Source of the DNA: UMGS1889 sp964540575
GTDB lineage: Bacteria > Bacillota > Clostridia > Oscillospirales > Ruminococcaceae
NCBI GenBank assembly: GCA_964540575.1
Contig: CAZINI010000008.1
Location: 21,320 to 85,319 of the forward strand
Length of the DNA: 64,000 nucleotides
Reading direction: 5' to 3'
Part shown: positions 52,101 to 60,849 of the stretch, piece after piece
Numbering within the stretch: the stretch's first letter is position 1
How the letters are laid out: each line of letters starts with the position of its first letter
Notes under the pieces: model-generated
What the model saw: only the letters and a program-made list of their open reading frames with translations
Databases searched by the model: none
Told to the model about the DNA's origin: nothing
Program-made: the position numbers and the translations under genes

Positions 52101-53876
52101 ATGTCGGCGGAAAAGAAAAATCAGGGAATTCAGAAAGCCACCCTTAAAAAGGTTTTCGGATATATCAAAAACTACCGTGTCCTTATGCTGCTTTCCATAA
52201 TAATGGCGGCAGCCACCGTGATTTGCAGCCTTTATGTCCCCATTTTGATTGGACGGGCTATCGACCTGATCGTTGACAAGGGCAATGTGGATTTCGGAGG
52301 GCTTTCTGTTCTGCTGCCCGAAATAGGCATAGTCGCTGCCGCTGCCGCACTTATTCAGTGGCTTATGAATACCGTCAACAACCGCATTACCTATCATATT
52401 GTCCGTGATATTCGTGACGAAGCATTCCGAAAGATCGAGATACTTCCTCTGAGCTATATTGACTCTCACCCCGCAGGCGGTATCGTCAATCGTGTCATAG
52501 CCGATGCGGATCAGTTCGCAGATGGTCTGCTTATGGGCTTTACACAGCTTTTCACAGGCGTTGTGACCATTCTCGGAACGCTGCTGTTTATGCTGTCAAT
52601 TAATTGGAAGATAGCTCTCGTTGTTGTGGTGCTGACTCCCCTATCCCTTTTTATCGCAAAATTTATTGCAGGACGCACATATAAAATGTTCCGCCTGCAA
52701 TCGGAAACAAGGGGCGAACAGACCGCTTTTATCGATGAAATGATTGGCAGTCAAAAAGTCGTTCAGGCGTTTTCCCATGAAGAAGAAGCTCTCAAAAAAT
52801 TCGACGAGATAAACGAACGCCTTGCTGACTGCTCCCTGCAAGCCACATTCTATTCATCTATCACAAACCCCTCCACACGATTTGTAAACAGCATGGTATA
52901 CGCAGGAGTTGCGGCGGCAGGTGCTCTCGCCTGCATTTCCACGGCAGGAACGGTCAATCCCTTTACAGTGGGACAGCTTTCCTGCTTTCTGTCATATGCC
53001 AATCAGTACACCAAACCGTTCAACGAAATTTCGGGCGTTGTCACCGAACTGCAAAACGCTCTTGCCTGTGCAGCAAGGCTGTTTGAGCTTATTGAGGAGC
53101 AGCCGCAGATACCCGACTCGGAGAATGCTGTTGTTCTCGAAAATGTTAAGGGCTCTGTTTCCCTTGAAAATGTGAATTTTTCATATACCCCCGAACGCAA
53201 GCTTATCGAAGACCTCAGCCTGAACGTAAAGCCGGGTCAGCGTATCGCCATAGTAGGTCCCACAGGCTGCGGAAAAACTACCATCATCAACCTGCTTATG
53301 AGATTTTACGACGTGAACAGCGGTGCTGTAAAGGTGGAGGGCGAGGACATCAGGAACGTTACCCGAAACAGCCTTCGCAGCAGCTACGGAATGGTTTTGC
53401 AGGAAACTTGGCTGAAATCGGGAACTGTCAGGGACAACATCACCATGGGAAAGCCCGATGCCACCGATGAAGAGGTCATCGCCGCCGCAAAAGCGTCCCA
53501 CGCTCACAGCTTTATCAAGCGTCTGCCCGACGGCTATAACACAGTTATCGGCGAGGACGGCGGAAGCCTGTCACAGGGACAGAAGCAGCTGCTCTGCATT
53601 GCAAGAGTAATGCTCTGTCTGCCTCCTATGCTCATTCTGGACGAAGCCACTTCATCTATCGACACGAGAACCGAACTAAAAATTCAGGAAGCCTTTGCAA
53701 GAATGATGAAGGGCAGGACAAGCTTTATCGTTGCACACAGGCTCTCCACTATCCGTGAAGCTGACGTTATCCTCGTTATGAAGGACGGTCATATCATCGA
53801 GCAGGGCCGTCACGAGGAGCTGCTTAAGCTGGACGGTTTCTATGCTAAGCTTTACAACAGTCAGTTTGCCGTTTGA
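52101..53876 (+). CDS. heterodimeric ABC exporter, consensus-site subunit
   Basis: A 591-residue partner half-transporter: six helices (about 1-330) and an ATPase domain with Walker A GPTGCGKTT, signature LSQGQKQL (variant, as in TM288), Walker B MLILDEATSSID with the catalytic Glu, and switch AHRLST. Together with the preceding gene it makes one catalytic and one degenerate site. Its ATG directly follows the TGA of the first gene. No terminator is seen afterwards. Confidence 0.93.
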   Translation: MSAEKKNQGIQKATLKKVFGYIKNYRVLMLLSIIMAAATVICSLYVPILIGRAIDLIVDKGNVDFGGLSVLLPEIGIVAAAAALIQWLMNTVNNRITYHIVRDIRDEAFRKIEILPLSYIDSHPAGGIVNRVIADADQFADGLLMGFTQLFTGVVTILGTLLFMLSINWKIALVVVVLTPLSLFIAKFIAGRTYKMFRLQSETRGEQTAFIDEMIGSQKVVQAFSHEEEALKKFDEINERLADCSLQATFYSSITNPSTRFVNSMVYAGVAAAGALACISTAGTVNPFTVGQLSCFLSYANQYTKPFNEISGVVTELQNALACAARLFELIEEQPQIPDSENAVVLENVKGSVSLENVNFSYTPERKLIEDLSLNVKPGQRIAIVGPTGCGKTTIINLLMRFYDVNSGAVKVEGEDIRNVTRNSLRSSYGMVLQETWLKSGTVRDNITMGKPDATDEEVIAAAKASHAHSFIKRLPDGYNTVIGEDGGSLSQGQKQLLCIARVMLCLPPMLILDEATSSIDTRTELKIQEAFARMMKGRTSFIVAHRLSTIREADVILVMKDGHIIEQGRHEELLKLDGFYAKLYNSQFAV

Positions 53877-53897
53877 TAGCATTTTATAAAAAATCCA

Positions 53898-53926
53898 TTG
53901 CTTTTTACAGATAAATGTGATATAAT
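53898..53926 (+). promoter_or_regulatory. promoter of the esterase-deacetylase pair
   Basis: TTGCTT (53898-53903), 17-base spacer, perfect TATAAT (53921-53926), 50 bases before the ATG at 53977. Confidence 0.75.
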
Positions 53927-53976
53927 TCATTTATATGTATATCTGCCGCTCTGCGGTAAAGCTTTGGAGGAATTGT

Positions 53977-55182
53977 ATGAAAAAAACATTTAAGGGGATA
54001 TGCCGCACTGCAGCACTTTTCTGTGCTTTGCCGATTTTATGCGGCTGCGGCTCCAATGCCACAGCTCCTGCTGAGGAAACGGAAACATCAATTGTTACGG
54101 AGGTAAACGGAATGAGAAAGATCATCGCAGACTCGTCAAACGTTAAACAGCTCGGACGCACCCATCTTATGGACGAAACACTATGGCTCGCATTTTCAGG
54201 CACAGGTGCGGAATTTGAGTATACAGGCAAAAAGCTTGACATCACCTTAAAGGGTGACGGCTCATCTCTTCTGCCCAAGGACGGCGAAAACTGTGCAAGA
54301 GCCGCCATTTACGTTGACGGCGAACGTGTAGTTGACGATATGATCGACAAGCCCGAAGAAAGCTACACCGTCTTTGAAAGTGACGAGACAAAAACCGTCA
54401 ATGTCAAGATAGTTAAGCTTTCCGAAACAGCAATGTCCACCTTCGGTATCAAGCCCATTGAGATACAGCCCGATGAAACCATCGTGCCCGCCGCTGAAAA
54501 ATCCCATAGGATAGAGTTTGTCGGCGATTCCATCACCTGCGGCTACGGTGTTGATGATGAGGTCGCAGAACACCCCTTCCATACCTCCACCGAGGACGTT
54601 ACCAAAGCGTATGCATATAAGACCGCTCAGGCTCTGGACGCTGATTACAGTATGGTTTCCATCAGCGGCTACGGCATTATCTCGGGCTGGACGGCAAATC
54701 CCGAAAACAAAGTCCCCAATCAGACTATTCCTCAGTATTACACCAAGCTGGGATTTTCTTACAATAAGTTTGCAAACACTACCCCCCCATCATCTCTTGA
54801 ATGGGATTTCAGCAAATTCGTCCCCGAGGTGGTCGTTGTAAATCTCGGAACAAACGATGACAGCTATTGCCAGGGAAATGCCGAAAAGCAGAAGGAATAT
54901 TCGGAAACATATGCAGAATTCCTTAAAACTATTCGAGAGAAAAACCCCGATGCGGAGATTTTCTGCACCCTGGGTATTATGGGTCAGCGGCTTTTCCCCG
55001 GTGTTGAGGACGCTGTAAAGCTCTACACCGAAGCGACAGGTGACACTAAAATACATACCTTTATGTTCGACGCTCAGGACGGTTCTCTCGGCTATGCCGC
55101 CGATTGGCACCCCACCGCTGCCACCCATGATAAGGCGTCCGAAGCACTTGTTGCTGAGATAAAGTCTGTAATGGGTTGGTGA
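53977..55182 (+). CDS. SGNH-hydrolase lipoprotein, CE2-like acetyl esterase
   Basis: A 401-residue lipoprotein. The signal ends LCGC with Cys24. An N-terminal beta-sandwich (about 50-170) precedes an SGNH domain: nucleophile S185 in VGDSITCGYG, the GTND block LGTNDDSYC, and catalytic D376xxH378 in ADWHPTAATH. This layout is that of CE2 carbohydrate esterases, which remove acetyl groups from plant polysaccharides. The start at 53977 has GGAGG six bases upstream. The gene that follows is a CE4-type lipoprotein, so the two may be co-expressed for polysaccharide deacetylation. Confidence 0.88.
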   Translation: MKKTFKGICRTAALFCALPILCGCGSNATAPAEETETSIVTEVNGMRKIIADSSNVKQLGRTHLMDETLWLAFSGTGAEFEYTGKKLDITLKGDGSSLLPKDGENCARAAIYVDGERVVDDMIDKPEESYTVFESDETKTVNVKIVKLSETAMSTFGIKPIEIQPDETIVPAAEKSHRIEFVGDSITCGYGVDDEVAEHPFHTSTEDVTKAYAYKTAQALDADYSMVSISGYGIISGWTANPENKVPNQTIPQYYTKLGFSYNKFANTTPPSSLEWDFSKFVPEVVVVNLGTNDDSYCQGNAEKQKEYSETYAEFLKTIREKNPDAEIFCTLGIMGQRLFPGVEDAVKLYTEATGDTKIHTFMFDAQDGSLGYAADWHPTAATHDKASEALVAEIKSVMGW

Positions 55183-55188
55183 TTTGAA

Positions 55189-55971
55189 ATGAAAAGGAGC
55201 ATACTCGCCTTGATCACGGCATTTTCAATGACGATCTCGGCAGGCTGCGGAAAATCCGAAGCCCCCGCCAATGAAACTCAGCCTTCACAGACAACAGCCG
55301 CCGAAACAACAACCGAATCAGCGGCAAAAAAGCTTGACTATGATATTGACCCAACCAAGCCTGTGATAGCCCTTACCTTCGATGACGGTCCCAACACGAC
55401 CACCACAAAAATGGTGCTGGACAAGCTGGAGAAATACGGCGTCCGTGCGTCCTTCTTCCTTGTCGGCTCGAATATTACCGACGAAAGTGCAGAAATAGTC
55501 AAGCGTGCCTATGATATGGGCTGCGAAATAAACAACCATTCCAAAACACACGGATATATGAACACTATGACCGCTGAGGAGATAAAGTCGGAAGTGGATT
55601 TTGTTTCCGAAAAGGTATTGGAGATAACGGGAGAACCGACAAAGTTTTTCCGTCCGCCGTATATTGCGGTTAACGAAACTATGTATGAAGCCATAGATAT
55701 GCCGTTTATCGCCGGCTTCGGCTGCAATGACTGGGACGCAAAGGTCACCGCCGATGAACGTGCCGAAACGACGCTGAAACAGGCAAAGGACGGTGCTATT
55801 ATCCTGCTGCACGATGCACAGGGCAATTTGCAGACGGTAACCGCTCTTGACAAAATTATCCCGCCGCTTCTGGAGGACGGTTATCAGTTTGTTACCGTTT
55901 CCGAGCTTTTTGAGCTGAAAGGCAAGGAGATAAGCGGCAGCGATGCAAATCTTTACTCTATCGTTGAATAA
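55189..55971 (+). CDS. polysaccharide deacetylase lipoprotein (CE4)
   Basis: A 260-residue lipoprotein: lipobox SAGC (Cys20), a Thr/Ser-rich linker to about residue 48, then the NodB domain with all motifs: TFDDGP (D65, D66), HSKTH (H117, H121), RPPY, NDWDAK and LLHDAQ. Substrates could be acetylated xylan or peptidoglycan N-acetyl groups. It follows the CE2-like gene by six bases, indicating one transcript, and is followed by a strong hairpin. Confidence 0.92.
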   Translation: MKRSILALITAFSMTISAGCGKSEAPANETQPSQTTAAETTTESAAKKLDYDIDPTKPVIALTFDDGPNTTTTKMVLDKLEKYGVRASFFLVGSNITDESAEIVKRAYDMGCEINNHSKTHGYMNTMTAEEIKSEVDFVSEKVLEITGEPTKFFRPPYIAVNETMYEAIDMPFIAGFGCNDWDAKVTADERAETTLKQAKDGAIILLHDAQGNLQTVTALDKIIPPLLEDGYQFVTVSELFELKGKEISGSDANLYSIVE

Positions 55972-55977
55972 AATATG

Positions 55978-56014
55978 CCTCCGCAGATAGTGTCAATTCT
56001 CTGCGGAGGTTTTT
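55978..56014 (+). terminator. terminator/attenuator before the TetM-Rae1 gene
   Basis: A perfect ten-base stem, CCTCCGCAGA and TCTGCGGAGG, with a 12-base loop and T5. It ends 19 bases before the next ATG, with no space for a promoter after it, so it could attenuate that gene. Confidence 0.85.
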
Positions 56015-56032
56015 CAAATAAAGGAAGATACG

Positions 56033-58624
56033 ATGAAGCGAATTACCATAGGAATGACCGCCCACGTTGATGCGGGAAAAACCACACTTTCCGAAGCTAT
56101 CCTCTATCAAAGCGGAGAAATACGCTCTCTCGGTCGGGTCGACAAGGGAAACACATTTCTCGATACCTTTGAAATAGAGAAAAAAAGAGGGATAACCATC
56201 TTTTCCAAGCAAGCTGTTGCCCGTTTCGGAAACGGCGAATATACCCTGCTGGACACTCCGGGACATGTCGATTTTTCCGCCGAAACGGAGCGTGCCCTGA
56301 GCGTGCTTGACTGTGCAGTGCTTGTTATCAGCGGCACGGACGGCGTCCAAAATCACACAGAAACTCTTTGGCGTCTGCTGTCAAGATACCATGTACCCGT
56401 ATTCATTTTCGTAAATAAAATGGATATTTCCCATCTTGACCGCCAAAGTCTTTTAAACGAGCTTAAAACCCGTCTGAACGGCAGCTGCATTGATATGGAC
56501 CCCCGCCGAAACGCCGAAGAGCTTTTTGACGAGCTTGCTCTTTGCGGCGAGGATATGATGAATAGTTTTCTTGAAAACGGTACTGTCCCCGACAATATGA
56601 TACAAACTGCCGTTGCGGAAAGACGGCTATTCCCCTGCTATTTCGGTGCGGCATTGAAGCAGCAGGGCGTTTCCGAGCTTATGGCGGGAATCGACAGGTA
56701 TCTTCCCGAACCGAAACGGTCTGCCGAATTTGGTGCAAAGGTCTTTAAGATAACCGAGGACGAGCAGGGAAACAGGCTCACTCATCTCAAAATAACAGGC
56801 GGCAGCCTTAAGGTCAGGACTGCCCTTGAAAGCGGTGAAAAGGTCAATCAGCTGCGTATCTATTCGGGGACAAAATACACCGCCGTACCCGAAGTGTTTG
56901 CGGGGACGGTCTGTGCAGCAGTCGGGCTTTCGGAAACCTGTGCGGGGGATGGTCTGGGGTTTGAGAAAAATTCCGTCCGACCCGCTCTGGAACCTGTTCT
57001 GTCATATAAGGTCATTCTGCCCGCCGAAATAAGTGTAAATACCGCACTTATTCAGCTGAGAAAGCTTGAAGAGGAGGATCCTCAGCTGCACATTTCCCTG
57101 AATGAAAAGCTGAACGAAATTCACCTGCGGCTTATGGGTGAAATACAGCTGGAGGTGCTGAAAAACGTCATTTCTGAGCGTTTCGGATACAACGTCCGGT
57201 TCGGACGGGGCAGCATTGCATACAAGGAAACCATCTCGGGAATTGCCGAAGGCGTGGGACATTACGAGCCGCTGCGGCATTATGCGGAGGTGCATCTTAT
57301 CCTGTCCGAGGGCGAACGTGGCAGCGGACTTCGCTTTGAAACCAACTGCCGTGAGGAGGTGCTTGACAAAAACTGGCAGCGGCTTATCCTCACCCACCTT
57401 GAAGAAAAGACCCACCTCGGCGTTCTCACAGGCTCGCCCATAACCGATATGAAAATTACTCTTGCTTCGGGACGGGCACATCTCAAGCACACGGAGGGCG
57501 GAGATTTCCGTCAGGCGACCTACCGTGCTGTCCGTCAGGGGCTGAGAAATGCAGAAAGCGTTCTTCTTGAACCGTGGTATGATTTCACTCTGGAAATACC
57601 GAAAGAATGTGCGGGACGGGCACTGAACGATTTGCAGAATATGTCCGCCGAGTTTTCATCTCCCGAAATAATCGAAGAAAATGCGGTCATAAAAGGCTCT
57701 GCACCTGTTTCGGAGATAATGGATTATCAGTCTGAGATAACGGGCTATTCACGGGGAAAGGGACGAATATCCTGCGAATATAAGGGATATTTTCCCTGCC
57801 ACAACAGCGAGCAAGTCATCTCGGAAATAGCCTACGACTGCGACAGCGACCTTGAAAATTCGGCAGACAGTATCTTCTGCTCCCACGGTGCAGGCTTTGC
57901 CGTCAAATGGAATGAAGTGCCTCAGTATATGCACCTTGAAAGTGCATTAAAGCCGAAAAAGAAGGAAGAACCGATCCGTGAACGCCGTCCCTCATACAGC
58001 GGAAATCCGGCGGACGACAAGGAGCTTATGGAGATATTCGAGCGAACCTACGGCAAGATTGACCGAAATCCCCGATATGCTATGAAAACGGAAAAAACCG
58101 TTCAGCCAAAGCCGCCGAAAGCATCTCCCCTGCCGACAGGTCCCGAGTACCTTCTTGTGGACGGCTACAACATTATTTTCGCATGGGACGAGCTGAAAAA
58201 AATTGCCGCCGACAATCTTGATCTTGCCCGAAGTATGCTGATAAACGCCCTCGCAAATTATCGTGGATATAAGCAGAACAACGTAATTCTTGTCTTTGAC
58301 GCATACAAGCTTAAAGGAAACACGGGCAGCGTTGAAAATGCTTCGGGAATAAGCGTCGTTTACACGAAGGAAGCCGAAACCGCCGATATGTATATCGAGA
58401 AAACCACCCACGAGCTGGCGAAAAACTGCCGTGTCAGAGTCGCCACCTCGGACGGTGCGGAGCAGATGATAATCCTCGGCAGCGGTGCATTCCGTATGTC
58501 CGCCGGGGAGCTGTACGAGGAAATAAAAGCAGCCGAAAAAGCTATCCGCAATATGGTAGACAAGCTTCCCACAGGCGGACGGCAATTCCATAAAATTGAT
58601 CGAAAGGATGATAACAATGCTTGA
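56033..58624 (+). CDS. TetM-like ribosomal-protection GTPase fused to Rae1/YacP NYN ribonuclease domain
   Basis: An 863-residue two-part protein. Residues 1-640 are a TetM/EF-G-like translational GTPase: G1 AHVDAGKT (10-17), RGIT (52-55), G3 DTPGH (74-78), G4 NKMD (128-131), and domain III-IV motifs such as HLKHTEGGDFRQATYRAVRQ (483-502). A charged linker (about 640-700) leads to a NYN_YacP domain (705-845) very like Bacillus Rae1: VDGYNIIFAW (D710), LVFDAYK (D756), ETADMYIE (D785), ATSDGAEQ (D807). Rae1 cuts mRNA in the ribosomal A site. I infer a GTPase-delivered ribosome nuclease; classical tetracycline resistance is not established. RBS AAGGAAG, five bases before the ATG. Confidence 0.92.
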   Translation: MKRITIGMTAHVDAGKTTLSEAILYQSGEIRSLGRVDKGNTFLDTFEIEKKRGITIFSKQAVARFGNGEYTLLDTPGHVDFSAETERALSVLDCAVLVISGTDGVQNHTETLWRLLSRYHVPVFIFVNKMDISHLDRQSLLNELKTRLNGSCIDMDPRRNAEELFDELALCGEDMMNSFLENGTVPDNMIQTAVAERRLFPCYFGAALKQQGVSELMAGIDRYLPEPKRSAEFGAKVFKITEDEQGNRLTHLKITGGSLKVRTALESGEKVNQLRIYSGTKYTAVPEVFAGTVCAAVGLSETCAGDGLGFEKNSVRPALEPVLSYKVILPAEISVNTALIQLRKLEEEDPQLHISLNEKLNEIHLRLMGEIQLEVLKNVISERFGYNVRFGRGSIAYKETISGIAEGVGHYEPLRHYAEVHLILSEGERGSGLRFETNCREEVLDKNWQRLILTHLEEKTHLGVLTGSPITDMKITLASGRAHLKHTEGGDFRQATYRAVRQGLRNAESVLLEPWYDFTLEIPKECAGRALNDLQNMSAEFSSPEIIEENAVIKGSAPVSEIMDYQSEITGYSRGKGRISCEYKGYFPCHNSEQVISEIAYDCDSDLENSADSIFCSHGAGFAVKWNEVPQYMHLESALKPKKKEEPIRERRPSYSGNPADDKELMEIFERTYGKIDRNPRYAMKTEKTVQPKPPKASPLPTGPEYLLVDGYNIIFAWDELKKIAADNLDLARSMLINALANYRGYKQNNVILVFDAYKLKGNTGSVENASGISVVYTKEAETADMYIEKTTHELAKNCRVRVATSDGAEQMIILGSGAFRMSAGELYEEIKAAEKAIRNMVDKLPTGGRQFHKIDRKDDNNA

Positions 58625-59078
58625 ATCAAACACAAAAGCACCCGATTTCACTTTGAACGACAAGGACGGAAACACCGTTTCCCTGTCCGATTTTTCGGGA
58701 AAGAAGGTCGTACTCTACTTCTATCCCAAGGACAACACTCCCGGCTGCACCCGTCAGGCGTGTGCATTTGCGGCGGCTTATGACGATTTCAAAAAGCTGG
58801 ACGTGACCGTTATCGGCATAAGCAAGGACAGTATCGACTCCCACCGAAAATTTGCGGAGAAGCACGGTCTGCCCTTTATCCTGCTGTCCGACCCCGAATT
58901 ACAGGCAATTCAGGCTTATGACGTTTGGCAGGAAAAGAAGCTTTACGGCAAGGTGTCAATGGGCGTTGTACGCACCACATACATCATAGACGAAAACGGA
59001 ATGATCGAAAAGACAATGCCAAAGGTGAAGCCCGACACCAATGCTGCCGAAATTCTTTCATATCTGAAAGGCGAGTAA
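58617..59078 (+). CDS. bcp: peroxiredoxin, BCP/PrxQ type
   Basis: A thiol peroxidase of 153 residues reducing hydroperoxides. The peroxidatic Cys44 and resolving Cys49 are in DNTPGCTRQACAF. The start at 58617 has AAAGG nine bases upstream and overlaps the preceding gene by eight bases; a longer start would add residues that make no sense for the family. Overlap with the TetM-Rae1 gene suggests co-translation with a translation-stress factor. Confidence 0.95.
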   Translation: MLESNTKAPDFTLNDKDGNTVSLSDFSGKKVVLYFYPKDNTPGCTRQACAFAAAYDDFKKLDVTVIGISKDSIDSHRKFAEKHGLPFILLSDPELQAIQAYDVWQEKKLYGKVSMGVVRTTYIIDENGMIEKTMPKVKPDTNAAEILSYLKGE

Positions 59079-59080
59079 TT

Positions 59081-59770
59081 ATGCCTAACATGGAAATAAT
59101 CGCCCATATAGAAAGCGATTTCACCGAAAAATTCGGAATTCCCCGCCAAAGCGGATTAGTGGAAGGACTTGTTTCGAGGATAGTTTTTGAGAAGGAATAC
59201 CGTGTTCCCGAAGCATTCAGAGGGCTGGAGGATTTTTCGCATATCTGGATACTCTGGCAGTTTTCCGAAGCTGTCAGGGATGATTGGTCACCCACCGTCC
59301 GTCCCCCACGGCTGGGCGGGAATAAGCGAATGGGCGTATTTGCAACCCGCTCGCCGTTTCGTCCCAACTCCATCGGAATGTCCTCCGTAAGGCTTCTGAA
59401 AATAGACTTTGACTGTCCCGAAGCACCTGTTTTGTACGTTTCGGGGGCGGATATGCTGAACGGAACGCCAATTTTCGATATAAAGCCCTATCTCCCCTAC
59501 ACCGACTCTCACCCCGAGGCAAGCGGCGGATTTGCTTTACAGCAGAAGGAAGGCGTCCTTGACGTTGATTTTCCGCCCGAGCTGCTGGAAAAAATCCGTC
59601 CCGAGCTGAGAAACGGGCTTATCGAGGTGCTGGCACAGGACCCTCGTCCGCAGTATCAGAATTCACCTGAAAGAGTCTATACCTTTGATTTTGCGGAATA
59701 TTCGGTGAGCTTTACCGTTCGTGATGATATGCTGTTTGTCTGTGACATAAAAAAAATCGGCGGCAATTAA
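59081..59770 (+). CDS. trmO: tRNA (N6-threonylcarbamoyladenosine-37-N6)-methyltransferase TrmO
   Basis: A 229-residue TsaA/TrmO family enzyme that methylates t6A37 of some tRNAs. Family motifs: GIPRQSGLVEGLVSRIVFE, SHIWILWQF, GNKRMGVFATRSPFRPNSIG, DMLNGTPIFDIKPYLPY. It follows bcp by two bases. The stop codon falls in the loop of the terminator. The start could also be the ATG three codons later. Confidence 0.92.
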   Translation: MPNMEIIAHIESDFTEKFGIPRQSGLVEGLVSRIVFEKEYRVPEAFRGLEDFSHIWILWQFSEAVRDDWSPTVRPPRLGGNKRMGVFATRSPFRPNSIGMSSVRLLKIDFDCPEAPVLYVSGADMLNGTPIFDIKPYLPYTDSHPEASGGFALQQKEGVLDVDFPPELLEKIRPELRNGLIEVLAQDPRPQYQNSPERVYTFDFAEYSVSFTVRDDMLFVCDIKKIGGN

Positions 59771-59789
59771 AAACTGCCGCCGATTTTTT
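59753..59789. terminator. bidirectional terminator containing the trmO stop
   Basis: AAAATCGGCGGCA and TGCCGCCGATTTT enclose a nine-base loop in which the trmO TAA lies. T-runs flank both sides, so it also ends the DUF4097 transcript from the right. Confidence 0.92.
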
Positions 59790-60849
59790 ATCCGGTTATC
59801 TCAACATCTGACATATTTGCCGAAATGGTGATAGGTATCGTACCATTGGGATTTTCCCTGACAAAATCTGAAAGCTCCTCTCCATTGACCGTTATATTGG
59901 ACATTTTGGAACTGCTTTCCTTGATGCTGTACTCACTTGGAGAACGGTTGAGATTTAACTCAACATCTCCCATACTTACGTTAATGTCCGCTCCCGATTC
60001 GATAGCTCCGCTGTATGAAATATCGCCCGCCTTACAGCCGATATTCAGCTTATCGGCATTTACATTGCTCATCTCGCAGTTTCCGCCTGTGGAGCTGACC
60101 GAAAGATTAGCCGAAAGAAGATCGTTTATGGTCATATCTCCCGCTGCGATCTCAGAGGTAAAGCCTTCGGCAGTGCAGCCATCAAGATACGCATCACCCG
60201 CATTGACTTTGAACGACGCATTGTCCGCTTTCAGATTGTAGACCGAAAGCTCACCTGCATTTAAATTCAGCTTGACAGTTCCGCAGCTTAGGTCGGACAC
60301 CGAAGCTGTTCCCAGATTAACGGTAACATCAAAATTATCAACTATCATCTGCGGAACGGTTATATAGAGCATTCCGCCGTCAGTTTCAAAAACACTCAAT
60401 TCGGAATCAAGATCAACACCGTATTCAATACTCATAATTCCATCTGTAATGCTTCTGGTGTATTGCAGAACACCCGAGGTATTTTCAACGCTGAACGAAT
60501 CACCCGATACTATTTGTATTTCCCCCGCATTGCAGGTGATATTTACGGCAGTAACATCGCTCATATCAATTATCTCCGCATTGCCCGAGGGAGCGTATTC
60601 CACCGCAACAAAAGTGGTTTCCATTATCGTAGCCGTATCGGCGGAATAATGTGAAGAACTCGCACCCGCAATGCCGATAGCCATAATTGCTGCACCCGCA
60701 ACGACAAGTCCGCCCGCTAACATAAGCGGGTTTTTCTTTTTTCCTGCGGGACGGTCAGGCAGTTGCTTTTCCTCTTGAACGGCGGCATACTGAAAATCTC
60801 CTACCTGCATATCAGCGTACTGTTCCTGCTCTTTTTCCTCGTATTTCAT
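59788..60849 (-). CDS. DUF4097 family membrane-anchored protein
   Basis: A 353-residue protein with a cytoplasmic N-terminus (about 1-40), one membrane helix (about 42-63, LMLAGGLVVAGAAIMAIGIA) and an extracytoplasmic DUF4097 beta-helix of repeating strands such as NLNAGELSVYNLKADNASF and KVNAGDAYLDGC. DUF4097 is usually paired with DUF1700 and PadR, as here. The role is uncertain; envelope stress sensing is the usual guess. Its ATG overlaps the DUF1700 stop (ATGA). Confidence 0.85.
   Translation of the reverse strand: MKYEEKEQEQYADMQVGDFQYAAVQEEKQLPDRPAGKKKNPLMLAGGLVVAGAAIMAIGIAGASSSHYSADTATIMETTFVAVEYAPSGNAEIIDMSDVTAVNITCNAGEIQIVSGDSFSVENTSGVLQYTRSITDGIMSIEYGVDLDSELSVFETDGGMLYITVPQMIVDNFDVTVNLGTASVSDLSCGTVKLNLNAGELSVYNLKADNASFKVNAGDAYLDGCTAEGFTSEIAAGDMTINDLLSANLSVSSTGGNCEMSNVNADKLNIGCKAGDISYSGAIESGADINVSMGDVELNLNRSPSEYSIKESSSKMSNITVNGEELSDFVRENPNGTIPITISANMSDVEITG

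Noticed and set aside
56033..58624. Simple annotation as tetracycline-resistance protein
   Set aside because: The GTPase body is TetM-like, but the C-terminal Rae1/YacP domain and lack of any mobile-element context argue against calling it an acquired resistance gene.
58925..59080. 52-residue N-terminal extension of trmO
   Set aside because: It overlaps the bcp coding region in another frame, and the family starts at MPNMEIIAHI.
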